Positions 1 to 11,135 of a stretch of DNA of 64,000 bases are shown piece by piece. The translations under genes and the position numbers were made by a program. This stretch comes from Pseudomonadota bacterium. Lineage in GTDB: Bacteria > Pseudomonadota > Alphaproteobacteria > Rhizobiales > Hyphomicrobiaceae. The stretch lies in contig JAFECH010000347.1 of the NCBI GenBank assembly GCA_018242255.1, forward strand, positions 1-64,000. Reading direction: 5' to 3'. A model generated the notes under the pieces. That model saw nothing but the letters and a program-made list of their open reading frames with translations. It was not told the DNA's origin and did not search any database. How positions within the stretch are numbered: position 1 is the first letter of the stretch; every line of letters begins with the position of its first letter.

Positions 1-156
1 GACTGAACATAAAAACCCCCTGGGATTGGTCCACTCTGAACATAAGAAAAGGGCATATCCCGCTCTAGAAAGAAGGACACGCGATTGCAGCGGCACGAGG
101 GCATGGACGGCACCAATCCACATTGGCTGCGATCACCGGGCAATCTCGTGCCTAAA

Positions 157-1305
157 ATGCGCAATGCGCTCACCGCCATCTGCGCCGTGTTCGCCGTTGC
201 GCTGTCGGCAATGCCTTTCGGCGCATTTGCCGACGACCTCGCACAGCAAATCGCTGAATACCGGCAGAAGCTCGCGGTCTACAAAGAAGCGCGCGCCGCT
301 TATGAGCAGCTGGCTGATCCTTACTGGACCGTCGTCGAGACTAAGAGAAAGCGGCGCATCGCCAAGCAGCGATCCGGCGACCAACCGACGGCCAGCGATT
401 ACGTTCTTGAACAGCCGCCGCTCTACACGGGACCGCCAAAACCCATCAACCCCGAAAGCCCTCGCGCCGAAGGCGAATATGTTCCTGTCGCCGCTGACTT
501 CCTGGAACAGGCACAAGCGCACTTTGGCTTCACACCCGATCAGCCCTCGTCAGACGATGCGTACCGCAGAGCCTACGCGCGAGCCGCGCTAGCCGCAGGC
601 CTGACGCCCGAGCAGTGCGTGAAAGTCTACGCTTTTGAATCGGGCGGCAATGGCGGCTACGCGGTTCAGGCGGGCCTCGAATACGATCGCCCCGGTGCGC
701 GCGCCATCACGACCGCGCTCGGCTACAACCAGCTTCTGACGACCAACAGCATCGAGCTGCTCGCCGAAGCAGGCGACAAGATCCTCGCTGCGTTACGCGC
801 CAAAGCGAGTAATGCCAGCGGCACACGTCAGGCTAAACTCGAAGACAAAATCGTAACCCTGAAGCGCATGATCGCCTTCAGCCGCAGCGTGCCGGATCGC
901 TGGTCTGCCCATGCCCGGCTCGCGCGAACATCAAAAGGGCTGGCCATCCATGCGCTCATTCTCGATGTCGATGTCGGACCGCTGCTTCAGGTCCATAAGC
1001 TGTTGACGTCAGTGACCTACGCGAAGCGAAAAGGCTATAGCGCGCCGCTCACCGCCGCCGAGCTTGAGATGATGAACCTGACCGGAGACGGTAACGGCTT
1101 CGACATGGTCACGATGTCGGACGTGCTGCGCAGGAAAGTGCCGACGTCAAATTTCTTCCAGCAAGGCGGCTACGAGCGGAACCCTGTCGCCATCCGCAAC
1201 AACACGGTCGCGAAGCTATTGGCCGCGACCGACGCCAAGATGGAGAGCGAAGCGCAATTGCCCGGCGCACGCGCTTTGGCGGCTGCGTTTGCGGAGGCCC
1301 AGTAA
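157..1305 (+). CDS. Exported protein of unknown function, possibly lysozyme-like
   Basis: The 382-residue product starts with a classical signal peptide (MRNALTAICAVFAVALSA, cleavage near AFA-DD), so it is exported. I chose the ATG at 157 because the longer reading puts 24 non-signal residues in front of that peptide. After a charged helical segment, the central part contains FESGGNGGY, QAGLEY and GYNQLL. This arrangement (a Glu in ESGG, then downstream Gly/Tyr/Gln motifs) resembles lytic transglycosylase-type lysozyme folds, but I cannot show the catalytic residues convincingly. It stands alone, convergent with pyrG. The export call is secure; the muramidase idea is speculative. Confidence 0.75.
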   Translation: MRNALTAICAVFAVALSAMPFGAFADDLAQQIAEYRQKLAVYKEARAAYEQLADPYWTVVETKRKRRIAKQRSGDQPTASDYVLEQPPLYTGPPKPINPESPRAEGEYVPVAADFLEQAQAHFGFTPDQPSSDDAYRRAYARAALAAGLTPEQCVKVYAFESGGNGGYAVQAGLEYDRPGARAITTALGYNQLLTTNSIELLAEAGDKILAALRAKASNASGTRQAKLEDKIVTLKRMIAFSRSVPDRWSAHARLARTSKGLAIHALILDVDVGPLLQVHKLLTSVTYAKRKGYSAPLTAAELEMMNLTGDGNGFDMVTMSDVLRRKVPTSNFFQQGGYERNPVAIRNNTVAKLLAATDAKMESEAQLPGARALAAAFAEAQ

Positions 1306-1406
1306 GCTACGAGCGCGAGGCGCGCTGAAGTCTCAATATCGCGACATAAGCTTCACGCTGGATTCCCGGCCGTCGCATACGCTCGGCCGAGAATGACGAC
1401 AGGCTT

Positions 1407-3089
<1,683 letters not shown>

Positions 3090-3139
3090 TCACCAATAGA
3101 AAAGGTCGCAACGCTCAGAACTGAAACAAACGGGCCACG

Positions 3140-3724
3140 CTAAGTCCGTCCGCACCGCTGGGCGACCTCTTGTGTCGCAGCCGCCTGAACATCCGGCGGA
3201 ACGCTCTCGGACGCCAGTTCCGCCTTGAGTTGTGCGGCGGTTTCTTTTGAGTTCCGCGCCGCCGGCGCTATCCCATCCCGTCCGTAGGTCACGTCGATCG
3301 AAACAACCCGAAGGTCTATCGGCTTGATATTGATGACCTTACCTTTTTCAGTCGTCTTCGTTTTTCCGCACTTGAACGTGGTCTGCGGGGGCGTCGCGGT
3401 AAACGTTCTCTGGTGCTGCTGGTCGCCATAATCGGCTGCGGCAGCCATCGCTATCTTGGTCAGCCGATCGCTGGGCGTGCTCGGCGACCCCGCAGCAGTG
3501 ACATGAAGGCTACCGTCGGTATTCTGTGAAATGCTGTACCCGGCTGGCGCAAACAGGTTGGCCGCCTGATAATCAGTCACCGAGGCTGTTGTCAGATCGC
3601 TCAAGGTCGAGCCGCATCCACCGAGTCCAAGAGCTGCGACGACGCCCGACGCAGCCAAAAGAGCTGTGATGGGCCGCACAACGCGCAACCCGACCGATAG
3701 CTTACTTATGCTCGTATCTACCAT
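3140..3724 (-). CDS. Putative lipoprotein, unknown function
   Basis: The 194-residue product begins with a basic/hydrophobic leader ending in the lipobox LGGC, at about residue 37 from the Met at 3724, so a lipid-anchored envelope protein is expected. The Met at 3724 (MVDTSISK) is preferred over the upstream one because it gives a more normal leader. The mature part is soluble, rich in Thr, Ala and Lys, with two Cys residues that may pair (one in FKCGKT, one near the C-terminus). No domain is recognised. It lies between secG and pyrG on the same strand. Confidence 0.72.
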   Translation of the reverse strand: MVDTSISKLSVGLRVVRPITALLAASGVVAALGLGGCGSTLSDLTTASVTDYQAANLFAPAGYSISQNTDGSLHVTAAGSPSTPSDRLTKIAMAAAADYGDQQHQRTFTATPPQTTFKCGKTKTTEKGKVINIKPIDLRVVSIDVTYGRDGIAPAARNSKETAAQLKAELASESVPPDVQAAATQEVAQRCGRT

Positions 3725-3765
3725 GATGAAGTCCCCCACACCGGCGCACATTTGCAGGGAACCAA

Positions 3766-3785
3766 GCGAGGGTCCAGACCCTCGC
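3766..3785 (-). terminator. Hairpin downstream of secG
   Basis: A near-perfect 9-bp inverted repeat (gcgagggtc / gaccctcgc) with a 2-base centre lies between the secG stop and the lipoprotein start. Read on the minus strand it is followed by the moderately T-rich ttggttcc. It could be a weak Rho-independent terminator, or an operator for the lipoprotein gene. Confidence 0.35.
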
Positions 3786-3830
3786 AGTCTATAGGCTCAA
3801 ATCACGCACATAAAACGTGCAGAAACCAAA

Positions 3831-4214
3831 CTATTGGTTTTGAGGAACGAGCGGTCCGTGCGGCTGTTCGAGCTTGTCCAGAATACCACCGCGGCTTGGC
3901 TCGGACTTGGCGCCCGAAGCCGGTGCCGTACCGTTCGCAGGGGCCGTCGCGCCTGGAACCGAATCGAACACCGAACCGCGCTGCGCTGAGTGATTTGCAA
4001 TCAGCGTCAACAGGATGCTGGTCGTGAAGAAGGCCGCAGCGAGGCCAGCCGTGGTCCGCGTCAGAAGGTTGGCCGTACCCCGGCCTGTCAAAAAGCCACC
4101 GGCACCGCCGCCGCCGCCGATTCCGAGGGCGCCGCCCTCCGATTTCTGCAGCAAAACCACGCCGACGAGCGTCGCAGCGATCATCAAATGAATGACGAGA
4201 AGTACGGTAGCCAT
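3831..4214 (-). CDS. secG: Preprotein translocase subunit SecG
   Basis: SecG is the small inner-membrane subunit of the SecYEG channel and assists SecA-driven export. The 127-residue product shows the family pattern: a first membrane helix (ATVLLVIHLMIAATLVGVVL), the conserved LLQKSEGG, a Gly-rich loop, FLTGRG, then a second helix (GLAAAFFTTSILLTLIA) and a Pro/Ala-rich tail. I start at MATVLLVIHL (ATG at 4214), where the family starts; the 20 upstream residues of the open frame have no support. It is downstream of tpiA on the same strand, the usual alphaproteobacterial neighbourhood (tpiA-secG-pyrG), here with one unknown gene on each side. Confidence 0.93.
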   Translation of the reverse strand: MATVLLVIHLMIAATLVGVVLLQKSEGGALGIGGGGGAGGFLTGRGTANLLTRTTAGLAAAFFTTSILLTLIANHSAQRGSVFDSVPGATAPANGTAPASGAKSEPSRGGILDKLEQPHGPLVPQNQ

Positions 4215-4358
4215 GAAAGTTCGGTTCCAGAAATGTTCGAGCGGAGACCCGTTGAGGGACGGGCTATACACCACCCTCGCTCAATGGACCAGTCCTCAAA
4301 TCCGCGCCGAAAGACGTTCCGGCTCAATTACGGCATTTGGGGCGTATTTGCAGTCAAT

Positions 4359-4922
4359 TCAAGGCGCTGCCCAGGGCAAAACCTCACCCTCGGCGACCGA
4401 CGAGCCACCTGCCGACGTGCTGCCGGATGAACCATTCGACTCTTTGTCGTCAGACTTCTTCTTGGTCTTAGACGATTTCACTGATTTGCTTTTATGAACC
4501 GTCTTTTTGGTCGTCTTCTTAGCGGCCGTTTCCTTGCTGTCCGAACCTGCCGCCCCCGGCTTTGGCGGATCCTTGGCGACGGGCGCCGTCGGATCGGCAT
4601 CCGAATTGATTTCGATCCGCGCCGCAGCCTCGCTGGCGCGCTTGGCTTCGGCCGTCACCTTCGCGTCACGGCAGCCGAACTGCACCTGCTCATCAAGTTC
4701 AAGATAGTGCTGGATCTCCCGCAGCCGTTCCGGCGATAGGTTGGCTTTGCCCCAGGCGGCGCCCTTGCTCATGTCGTTAAGCACGCCGGACTGGCGAAAC
4801 TTGATCTGCTCGAGCCTTAGAGCGTTGCAAGTTTCCGGATCGAGCTTCGGCTTCGTGGCCCAAGCGGCGCTCGGCGCGAGGGCCAGAGTAGCAACAAGCA
4901 TGGTTCGGCGAAAAAAGTGCAT
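4359..4922 (-). CDS. Exported lysine-rich protein of unknown function
   Basis: The 187-residue product has a signal peptide ([22 protein letters not shown]), a folded middle part with two Cys residues (PETCNALR and QFGCRDAK) that may form a disulfide, and a long low-complexity tail rich in Lys, Ser, Thr and Ala from about residue 120. Its ATG overlaps the tpiA stop by one base (TGATG), so it is probably translationally coupled to tpiA. The folded part resembles small exported alphaproteobacterial proteins of unknown role. The basic tail could bind anionic envelope polymers, which is inference only. Confidence 0.8.
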   Translation of the reverse strand: MHFFRRTMLVATLALAPSAAWATKPKLDPETCNALRLEQIKFRQSGVLNDMSKGAAWGKANLSPERLREIQHYLELDEQVQFGCRDAKVTAEAKRASEAAARIEINSDADPTAPVAKDPPKPGAAGSDSKETAAKKTTKKTVHKSKSVKSSKTKKKSDDKESNGSSGSTSAGGSSVAEGEVLPWAAP

Positions 4923-5698
4923 CAGATATTCTCATAAGCCCAAACTATGGCGAGAAAATCGCTCGCCTTGAGGCTGGCGCCGCCAACGAGGGCGCCATCG
5001 ACGTTTTCCACCGCCATCAGCGTCGCCGCGTTGTCGGGTTTGACGGACCCGCCATACAGAATACGCATCTTCCCGCCTTCCGTACCGAACTGCGCCGTCA
5101 GGCGCGCGCGAATCGCTCCATGAACGTCTTTCACGTCTTCTGGAGACGGCGTCAGCCCCGTTCCTATGGCCCACACGGGCTCGTAAGCCACGACCGTGTT
5201 CGCCGCGGTCGACGATTGCGGCATCGAATCCTCGAGTTGCCCACACACCACGGCAAGCGTCGACCCCGCGATTCGCTCCGCATGCGTCTCGCCGATACAG
5301 ACGATCGCAGTTAGCCCGGCGCGATGAGCGGCTTCGGCTTTCGCCCTGACGTCCGCACTCGTCTCGCGATGATCGGTCCGCCGCTCTGAATGCCCGAGGA
5401 TGACCGCCGACGCTCCGGCGTCTTTCAGCATTTCGGCGGCAATATCGCCCGTATGGGCGCCGGATGGCTTGGGATGGCAGTCCTGCCCGGCCAACAGCAC
5501 GGGGCCGTCCCCCAGCGCCGCGGCAAACCCGGCGATAAGCGTCGCGGGCGGTGCCATCATCACGTCGGCAGGGACCGACGCGAGGGGGCCCAGAACAGCG
5601 TCGCGCACGGCAATGGCCTCGCCGAGGCTCGCCTTCAACCCGTTCATTTTCCAATTGCCCGCAACCAGAGGCCGAATTCCGCGCCCTGTTTTCCCCAT
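4922..5698 (-). CDS. tpiA: Triosephosphate isomerase
   Basis: TpiA interconverts dihydroxyacetone phosphate and glyceraldehyde 3-phosphate in glycolysis and gluconeogenesis. The 258-residue product has the normal length and all key motifs: GNWKMNG near the N-terminus (active-site Asn and Lys), ILGHSERR (electrophilic His), [14 protein letters not shown] (catalytic Glu and mobile loop 6), and YGGSVKPDN (phosphate binding). It diverges from ppiD across about 220 bases. Downstream on the same strand come an exported protein that overlaps by one base, and then secG. Confidence 0.97.
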   Translation of the reverse strand: MGKTGRGIRPLVAGNWKMNGLKASLGEAIAVRDAVLGPLASVPADVMMAPPATLIAGFAAALGDGPVLLAGQDCHPKPSGAHTGDIAAEMLKDAGASAVILGHSERRTDHRETSADVRAKAEAAHRAGLTAIVCIGETHAERIAGSTLAVVCGQLEDSMPQSSTAANTVVAYEPVWAIGTGLTPSPEDVKDVHGAIRARLTAQFGTEGGKMRILYGGSVKPDNAATLMAVENVDGALVGGASLKASDFLAIVWAYENI

Positions 5699-5922
5699 GC
5701 CGATCCTCGTTTTGCGGACGCTAACATGCCTTCTTTAGAGGCTCACCCCAGTGAACACTCCGTAACCTCATCAGAGGCACCCTTGCAATCCGAAACGGCC
5801 TGGGCTTCATATCACGCCCATCCAACCCCGCGCGCCGCGCGGAAACTGCCATTCGAAGCCTGCTGACCTTATGCCGTCCTGCGCGGCTGCGTCACGCTTC
5901 CATCAACGGGACGTCATTACCC

Positions 5923-7812
5923 ATGCTCGAAGCTCTCAGACGCGGCGCCCAAACCCGGGTCGCCAAGCTGCTGTTCGGACTGCTCGTCATGAGCTTCGGC
6001 ATCTGGGGCGTCCATGACGTATTCAACGGCTGGGGCCGCGGCTTCGTTGCCAAGGTCGGTGGCACCGAGATTTCAGACGAGGAGTTTCGCCGGACCTTCC
6101 AGAATGAACTCGATCGGTTATCGCAGCAGGCCGGACGCCGTATCACCGCCGAGCAAGGCCACGCTTTCGGCCTCGACCGCCGCGTCCTGGCGCAGCTGAT
6201 TGCCGGTGCCGCTGTCGAAGCGCACGCCAAACAGCTAGGCCTCGCGTTGTCTGACAAAACGCTCGTCGAAGGCATTCAGTCCGACCCGGACTTCCAGACC
6301 GACGGCAAATTTACGCGACAGAATTTCGATGCGCTGCTGCAGCAGCTCGGCATGAGCGAGCGCGGCTTCCTTTCGTTGCGCCGCAAGGACGAACTGCGCG
6401 CGGCCATCATCCGCTCCATGGTCGAAGCTCAGACGGTTCCCAAGCCGCTGTTCGATCTGATGCACGCCTACGATCAGGAAAAGCGCGTCATCGAATGGGT
6501 CAAGATCGACCCCGACGCCGTGACGGTGGCAGATCCGACGGAAGCCAAGCTCAAGGAACTCTACGACAAGGACAAAACAAAATATATGACGCCTGAGTAT
6601 CGCAAGATCCAGGTGCTCACGCTCGACGTCGACGCGCTGAAGAAGCAGATCAACATTACCGACGATGAGATCGCCAAGGCCTATGAGGCGGCCAAATCGA
6701 CCTACGACACGCCTGAAGAACGGCGCATTCAGCAGATCTCATTCAAGGACAAGGCGACGGCTGAAGCCGCGCTGAAGGCTCTTCGCGACGGCACGAAGAC
6801 GTTCGGCGACATCGCCAAAGAAACCGGCGCCAAGGATACCGACGTCGATCTCGGCCTCGTTGCGAAGAAGTCGCTGATCGATCCGAAGGTCGCCGACGTC
6901 GCGTTCTCGCTCGAAAAGGACAAATATTCCGATGTCGTCGAAGGCCGCTTTGCGACCGTCATCCTGCGCGTCACGCAGATCGTGCCGGGCGTGACCCGCA
7001 CTCTCGCCGACGTCAAGGACCAGGTTCGCGATAAGCTCGCCACTGAAAAGGCCAAGGCCGAATTGCAGGATAAGCACGACGAAATCGAAGACAATCGCAT
7101 CGCCGGCAAGTCGCTGAAAGAAATCGCCGACAGCATGAAGCTGCCGTTCAAGGAAATCCCGGCGACCGACGCCACTGGCCTTGGCCCAGACGGGAAGCCG
7201 GTGATGGACACGCCAAACCTTCGCAAGATCGTCTCGCGCGCCTTCGCGCCTGACAGCAGCAACGACGATGCAGGTATCGAGCTTGGAGACGCCGGCTTCG
7301 CATGGGTCAACGTGCTTTCGACCGACGCGCCAAAGCAAAAGTCGTTCGACACCGTGAAGGACCAAGTCAAAACCGACTTCATCTCGGCTGAGCGCCATCG
7401 TCTCATCGACGAACTCGCCAAGAAGCTCGCAGCCCGCGTCAACGCTGGCGAGCCGATGACCGCTATTGTGGCGGAAGCCAAAAACCCGGTCGAGAAGACC
7501 GATCCGATCACGCGCAAGACCATCCCGCCCAGCGTGTCTCAGGGCGTCGTCACCCAGGCGTTCGCTCTGGCGCAGGGTAAGGCGAGCTATGGCCCGTCGC
7601 CGGACAACACGACCGAAGTTGTGTTCAAGGTCGCCGATGTTATTCCGGCGCCGCCGGCGTCGTTGACGGAAACTGACGAGTTGAACAAACAGCTCGATCA
7701 GGAACTCGCGAACCAGACGCTGACGGAATATACCGAAGCATTGAAGAAACAGCTTGGCGCCTCGGTCAACGAAGCTGAGTTGAAGTCGGCAATCGGCGTT
7801 AGTGACCAGTGA
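5923..7812 (+). CDS. ppiD: PpiD-type membrane-anchored peptidyl-prolyl isomerase/chaperone
   Basis: The 629-residue product starts MLEALRRGAQTRVAKLLFG followed by a single membrane anchor (about residues 16-33), then a SurA_N-like region (about 38-165; KVGGTEISDEEFRR, then LSDKTLVEGI). A parvulin-like domain follows (about 250-355), and then a long periplasmic C-terminal part. This is the PpiD layout: an inner-membrane chaperone acting at the exit of the Sec channel. The parvulin core (RRIQQISFKD...VILRVTQI) lacks an obvious full set of isomerase residues, as is common in PpiD, so a chaperone role is more likely than catalysis. The stop overlaps the trpE start. A ppiD-trpE-trpGDC order is typical of Rhizobiales. 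Confidence 0.92.
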   Translation: MLEALRRGAQTRVAKLLFGLLVMSFGIWGVHDVFNGWGRGFVAKVGGTEISDEEFRRTFQNELDRLSQQAGRRITAEQGHAFGLDRRVLAQLIAGAAVEAHAKQLGLALSDKTLVEGIQSDPDFQTDGKFTRQNFDALLQQLGMSERGFLSLRRKDELRAAIIRSMVEAQTVPKPLFDLMHAYDQEKRVIEWVKIDPDAVTVADPTEAKLKELYDKDKTKYMTPEYRKIQVLTLDVDALKKQINITDDEIAKAYEAAKSTYDTPEERRIQQISFKDKATAEAALKALRDGTKTFGDIAKETGAKDTDVDLGLVAKKSLIDPKVADVAFSLEKDKYSDVVEGRFATVILRVTQIVPGVTRTLADVKDQVRDKLATEKAKAELQDKHDEIEDNRIAGKSLKEIADSMKLPFKEIPATDATGLGPDGKPVMDTPNLRKIVSRAFAPDSSNDDAGIELGDAGFAWVNVLSTDAPKQKSFDTVKDQVKTDFISAERHRLIDELAKKLAARVNAGEPMTAIVAEAKNPVEKTDPITRKTIPPSVSQGVVTQAFALAQGKASYGPSPDNTTEVVFKVADVIPAPPASLTETDELNKQLDQELANQTLTEYTEALKKQLGASVNEAELKSAIGVSDQ

Positions 7813-9379
7813 GATTGACGTGAGCGTCCTTTCGGCCCTGCCCGCAACGGAAATCTGTCCGCCTGCTGATGCGTTCGCGCGCGTCTACGACGCGGGCAAG
7901 CCTCAGGTCGTCTGGACGCGCCTTATCGCCGATCTCGAAACCCCGGTTTCAGCTTACCTGAAGCTCGCCGAGCATCGCGCGATGAGCTTCCTGCTGGAAT
8001 CCATCGAAGGCGGCTCAGCGCGCGGACGCTATTCCGTCATCGGCTTGGCTCCGGACCTCATCTGGAAAGCGAACGGCGACACCGCCGAAATCAATCGCTC
8101 GCCCGAAGCCAACCCAAGCGCCTACCAGCGCGACGACCGGCCGACGTTGCAATCGCTGCGCGATCTGCTGCAGGAAAGCGCGATCGCCTTGCCTGAAGCG
8201 CTGCCGCCGATGGCCGCCGGTATTTTCGGCTACATGGGCTACGACACCGTCCGGTTGATCGAGAACCTGCCGGAGATGCTTCCCGACACGCTCGGCGTGC
8301 CGGATGCAATCCTGATCCGCCCGACGTTGATGCTGATCTTCGACAACGTCAAAGACGAGATGATCTTGGTCTCGCCCGTCCGGCCGCATCCCGATATCCC
8401 TGCGGAAGACGCTTATGCGACCGCACTGAAACGCATCACCGCTGCGATTGAGCGTCTCGAAGCGCCTCTGCCGCGTCCGACGTCGGCGCCGTCGGTAAGC
8501 AGCGCACTGCAAGAGCCGCAATCGAACACCACGCCCGCCGAATACATGGCGATGGTCGCGAAGGCGAAAGAATACATCAAGGCCGGCGACATCTTTCAGG
8601 TCGTCCTCTCGCAGCGCTTCTCGGCGCCGTTCGATCTTCCGTCCTTCGCGCTCTACCGCGCTCTGCGCCGGCTCAACCCGTCGCCGTTCCTCTTTCATCT
8701 CGATTTCGGCGATTTGCAGCTCGTTGGTTCCTCACCTGAAATACTCGTGCGCGCCCGCGACGGTGTCGTCACGATACGCCCTATCGCCGGAACTGCGCGC
8801 CGCGGCGCCACTGATGCCGAGGACAAGGCGCTGGCCTCGGCGCTACTTGCCGATCCGAAAGAACGGTCCGAGCATTTGATGCTGCTTGATCTCGGCCGCA
8901 ACGACGTCGGCCGCGTGTCCGAGCCCGGCTCCGTCACGGTCACCGACAAGTTCATCATCGAGCGCTACAGCCACGTGATGCACATCGTCTCGAACGTCAT
9001 CGGCAAGCTCGATGAGAAGAACCACGATGCCATCGACGCGCTGATGGCGGGCTTCCCGGCGGGCACCGTGTCTGGTGCGCCGAAGGTCCGCGCCATGGAA
9101 ATCATCGCTGAATTGGAGAAGGGCAAGCGCGGACCTTATGCGGGCTGCGTCGGGTATTTCTCCGCCAACGGCGAAATGGATACCTGCATCGTGTTACGGA
9201 CGGCGATCCTGAAAGACGGCATGATCCACGTGCAGTCCGGCGCCGGCATCGTGCACGACAGCATTCCCGAGAACGAGCAGCAGGAATGCATCAACAAGGC
9301 TATGGGCGTCGTACGCGCCGCTGAGGAAGCCGTGCGCTTCGCGTCACGCTCGTCGAACGCGCCGTATTCAAGCCGCTGA
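7802..9379 (+). CDS. trpE: Anthranilate synthase component I
   Basis: TrpE converts chorismate and ammonia to anthranilate, the first committed step of tryptophan synthesis, working with TrpG. The 525-residue product has an N-terminal regulatory domain (including LLESIEGGSARGRYSVIG, part of the Trp feedback site) and the C-terminal chorismate-binding domain (GDIFQVVLSQRF, LDFGDLQLVGSSPE, RPIAGTARRG, GFPAGTVSGAPK). The start shown is GTG at 7802, overlapping the ppiD stop by 11 bases. A second GTG at 7820 is an alternative, and neither has a strong ribosome site. Separate trpE and trpG genes show this is not the fused TrpEG found in some Rhizobiales. Confidence 0.96.
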   Translation: MTSEIDVSVLSALPATEICPPADAFARVYDAGKPQVVWTRLIADLETPVSAYLKLAEHRAMSFLLESIEGGSARGRYSVIGLAPDLIWKANGDTAEINRSPEANPSAYQRDDRPTLQSLRDLLQESAIALPEALPPMAAGIFGYMGYDTVRLIENLPEMLPDTLGVPDAILIRPTLMLIFDNVKDEMILVSPVRPHPDIPAEDAYATALKRITAAIERLEAPLPRPTSAPSVSSALQEPQSNTTPAEYMAMVAKAKEYIKAGDIFQVVLSQRFSAPFDLPSFALYRALRRLNPSPFLFHLDFGDLQLVGSSPEILVRARDGVVTIRPIAGTARRGATDAEDKALASALLADPKERSEHLMLLDLGRNDVGRVSEPGSVTVTDKFIIERYSHVMHIVSNVIGKLDEKNHDAIDALMAGFPAGTVSGAPKVRAMEIIAELEKGKRGPYAGCVGYFSANGEMDTCIVLRTAILKDGMIHVQSGAGIVHDSIPENEQQECINKAMGVVRAAEEAVRFASRSSNAPYSSR

Positions 9380-9781
9380 TTTCCCCGTTCCGCGCGGTTT
9401 CGACTCCGTCTTCCAGCGCTTGGCCCAAGCCCGCTGCCACGGCGACCACTTCGGCCGCCACAGCAGGCTGACGACGCTGTGCCAAAGCGCGTAGACCGGA
9501 AACCAGAACAGCACCCTGATTGGCAGCACGCCGAGCGCAAAGATCCAGCGCTGCATCCGTTTCGAGGCAGCCGAGCCATAGCGCTGCGTCCGCGCCTTGA
9601 CCCACCCCCGCACCTTGTCCTCTCCGAGAACGCGCTCGGCAACCCGCAAGCAGATGAAGGCGACCACGGCCAGCGGCAGCAGCAACCACAGCACGATCCA
9701 TAAAATTTGTACGATCACCCACCAGACGATGCTGGCGATGAGACCCAGAATCCAGAAAAGCGGCGCCAGAAGGTAATCCAT
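9368..9781 (-). CDS. Small integral membrane protein, unknown function
   Basis: The 137-residue product has a very hydrophobic Trp/Ile-rich N-terminal half with two probable membrane helices (about residues 3-30 and 31-48). A basic amphipathic stretch follows (LGEDKVRGWVKARTQRYG), then a third hydrophobic segment (about 83-107) and a basic tail. Its last 12 bases overlap the end of trpE on the opposite strand. I do not recognise a family. It sits between trpE and the sixA-like gene and breaks the trp run on the other strand. Confidence 0.75.
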   Translation of the reverse strand: MDYLLAPLFWILGLIASIVWWVIVQILWIVLWLLLPLAVVAFICLRVAERVLGEDKVRGWVKARTQRYGSAASKRMQRWIFALGVLPIRVLFWFPVYALWHSVVSLLWRPKWSPWQRAWAKRWKTESKPRGTGKSAA

Positions 9782-9891
9782 TGCTGATGGACCTTGTCAT
9801 GACGACGGCGCGAATCTATGGCCTATCGCTTAACGCCGCGAGAGACCTGCTATAAGGTCCGCTCGTCGCACAACGCCAGCCTAAGGCCGAA

Positions 9892-10419
9892 ATGCTGTCA
9901 CTCGCCCTTCTGCGCCATGCCAAATCGAGCTGGGACGCCACCGACATCGACGATTTCGATCGGCCTTTGAACGATCGAGGAAGAATGGCGGCCCCAATGA
10001 TGGGCGCCGCGCTGAAAGAGCTGAATTTCGTTCCCGACCTCATTCTCTGCTCGTCAGCAAAACGCACCCGCGAAACGTTGGCCCTCATCACCCCTCACGT
10101 CAAAGCCGCCGAAGTGACGTTCGACGATCAGTTGTATCTCACCAGTCAGGAAATGCTTTATGCCCGGCTGAAAGCAGTCCCGGTTGGCATTAAGCGGGTG
10201 CTTATGATCGGTCACAACCCAGGCATGCATGGGCTGGCGCTGTATCTCACCGGCACCGGCGACGCCAAGTCGATTTCACGCCTGGAAGACAAATTTCCCA
10301 CCGGCGCCCTCGCGATATTCTCGTTCGAGCAAACGAACTGGCAGGACCTGCTTCCGGCTTCCGGCCGTCTTGAAGCCTATTTGACGCCCCGCGACCGCGC
10401 CGAACGACTGCAGACCTGA
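9892..10419 (+). CDS. SixA-like histidine phosphatase
   Basis: The 175-residue product is a compact histidine phosphatase superfamily member. It has the phosphohistidine motif LLRHAKSSW at the N-terminus (RHA in place of RHG), the [11 protein letters not shown] segment typical of Six[10 protein letters not shown], and the second catalytic His in MIGHNPGMH. SixA removes phosphate from His of phosphotransfer proteins or of nitrogen-PTS components; the actual substrate here is unknown. It lies between trpE and trpG, transcribed in the same direction as trpG but separated from it by 116 bases. Confidence 0.85.
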   Translation: MLSLALLRHAKSSWDATDIDDFDRPLNDRGRMAAPMMGAALKELNFVPDLILCSSAKRTRETLALITPHVKAAEVTFDDQLYLTSQEMLYARLKAVPVGIKRVLMIGHNPGMHGLALYLTGTGDAKSISRLEDKFPTGALAIFSFEQTNWQDLLPASGRLEAYLTPRDRAERLQT

Positions 10420-10535
10420 ACGCTGCAAACGTTGAAACGAAGGTCACGATAGCCATATTTTTCCGTGTCGCGCGCATGTCATGGTCTGCTAGAAGGGCAG
10501 CGCGCACGTCGGATGTCGGCAGACCAAGGGCCAAT

Positions 10536-11132
10536 ATGCTGATCCTGATAGATAACTACGACAGCTTTACCTACAATCTCGTCCATTATCTGGGTGAGCT
10601 TGGCACCGAAAGCGTCGTAATTCGCAACGACAAGGTTACCGCCGAAGAGGTTCTGGCCCAGAAGCCGAAAGCGATCGTGCTTTCGCCTGGCCCCTGCACC
10701 CCCAACGAAGCAGGCGTCTGCCTCGACCTCATCAAGAAGGCAGGCTCGACCATTCCGCTGCTCGGGGTCTGCCTGGGTCACCAAGCCATCGGCCAAGCCT
10801 ACGGCGGCAACGTCATCCGCGCGCCGTCTCCCATGCACGGCAAGCTGTCGACCATCACCAACACCGGCCAGGGCATCTTCAAGGGCCTGCCGAAACGCTT
10901 CGAGATCACCCGCTATCATTCTTTGATCGTCGATCGTGCGACGCTGCCCGATTGCCTTGAGGTAACTGCCGAAACGGACGATGGCCTGATCATGGGCCTG
11001 CAGCACAAGTCGCATCCGGTCCACGGCGTGCAGTTCCACCCCGAGAGCATCGCCTCCGAGCAGGGACACGCCCTACTCGCCAACTTCCTCGATCTCGCAG
11101 GACTTGCTCCCAAGAGCCGCAAGGCAGCCTGA
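10536..11132 (+). CDS. trpG: Anthranilate synthase component II (glutamine amidotransferase)
   Basis: TrpG supplies ammonia from glutamine to TrpE. The 198-residue product is a class I glutaminase with the N-terminal [16 protein letters not shown] signature, the oxyanion segment [12 protein letters not shown], the nucleophile Cys79 in [15 protein letters not shown], and the His-Glu pair in VQFHPES. I start at the ATG at 10536, where the family signature begins, not at the ATG 20 residues upstream. It is 3 bases from trpD, so trpG-trpD-trpC form one transcription unit continuing into moaC and moeA. The same fold serves as PabA in folate synthesis; the neighbourhood favours TrpG. Confidence 0.95.
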   Translation: MLILIDNYDSFTYNLVHYLGELGTESVVIRNDKVTAEEVLAQKPKAIVLSPGPCTPNEAGVCLDLIKKAGSTIPLLGVCLGHQAIGQAYGGNVIRAPSPMHGKLSTITNTGQGIFKGLPKRFEITRYHSLIVDRATLPDCLEVTAETDDGLIMGLQHKSHPVHGVQFHPESIASEQGHALLANFLDLAGLAPKSRKAA

Positions 11133-11135
11133 CCC

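Noticed and set aside
3..45. Direct repeat ctgaacataa at 3-12 and 36-45
   Set aside because: Ten bases twice at the window edge; too short to call an attachment site or operator without the sequence upstream.
5762..5794. GTAACC and CGAA upstream of ppiD as a sigma-F promoter
   Set aside because: The spacer is 23 bases, not 16.
6729..7523. A 264-codon open frame antisense to ppiD
   Set aside because: Shadow of ppiD codon usage, with low-complexity Ser/Ala composition and no ribosome site.
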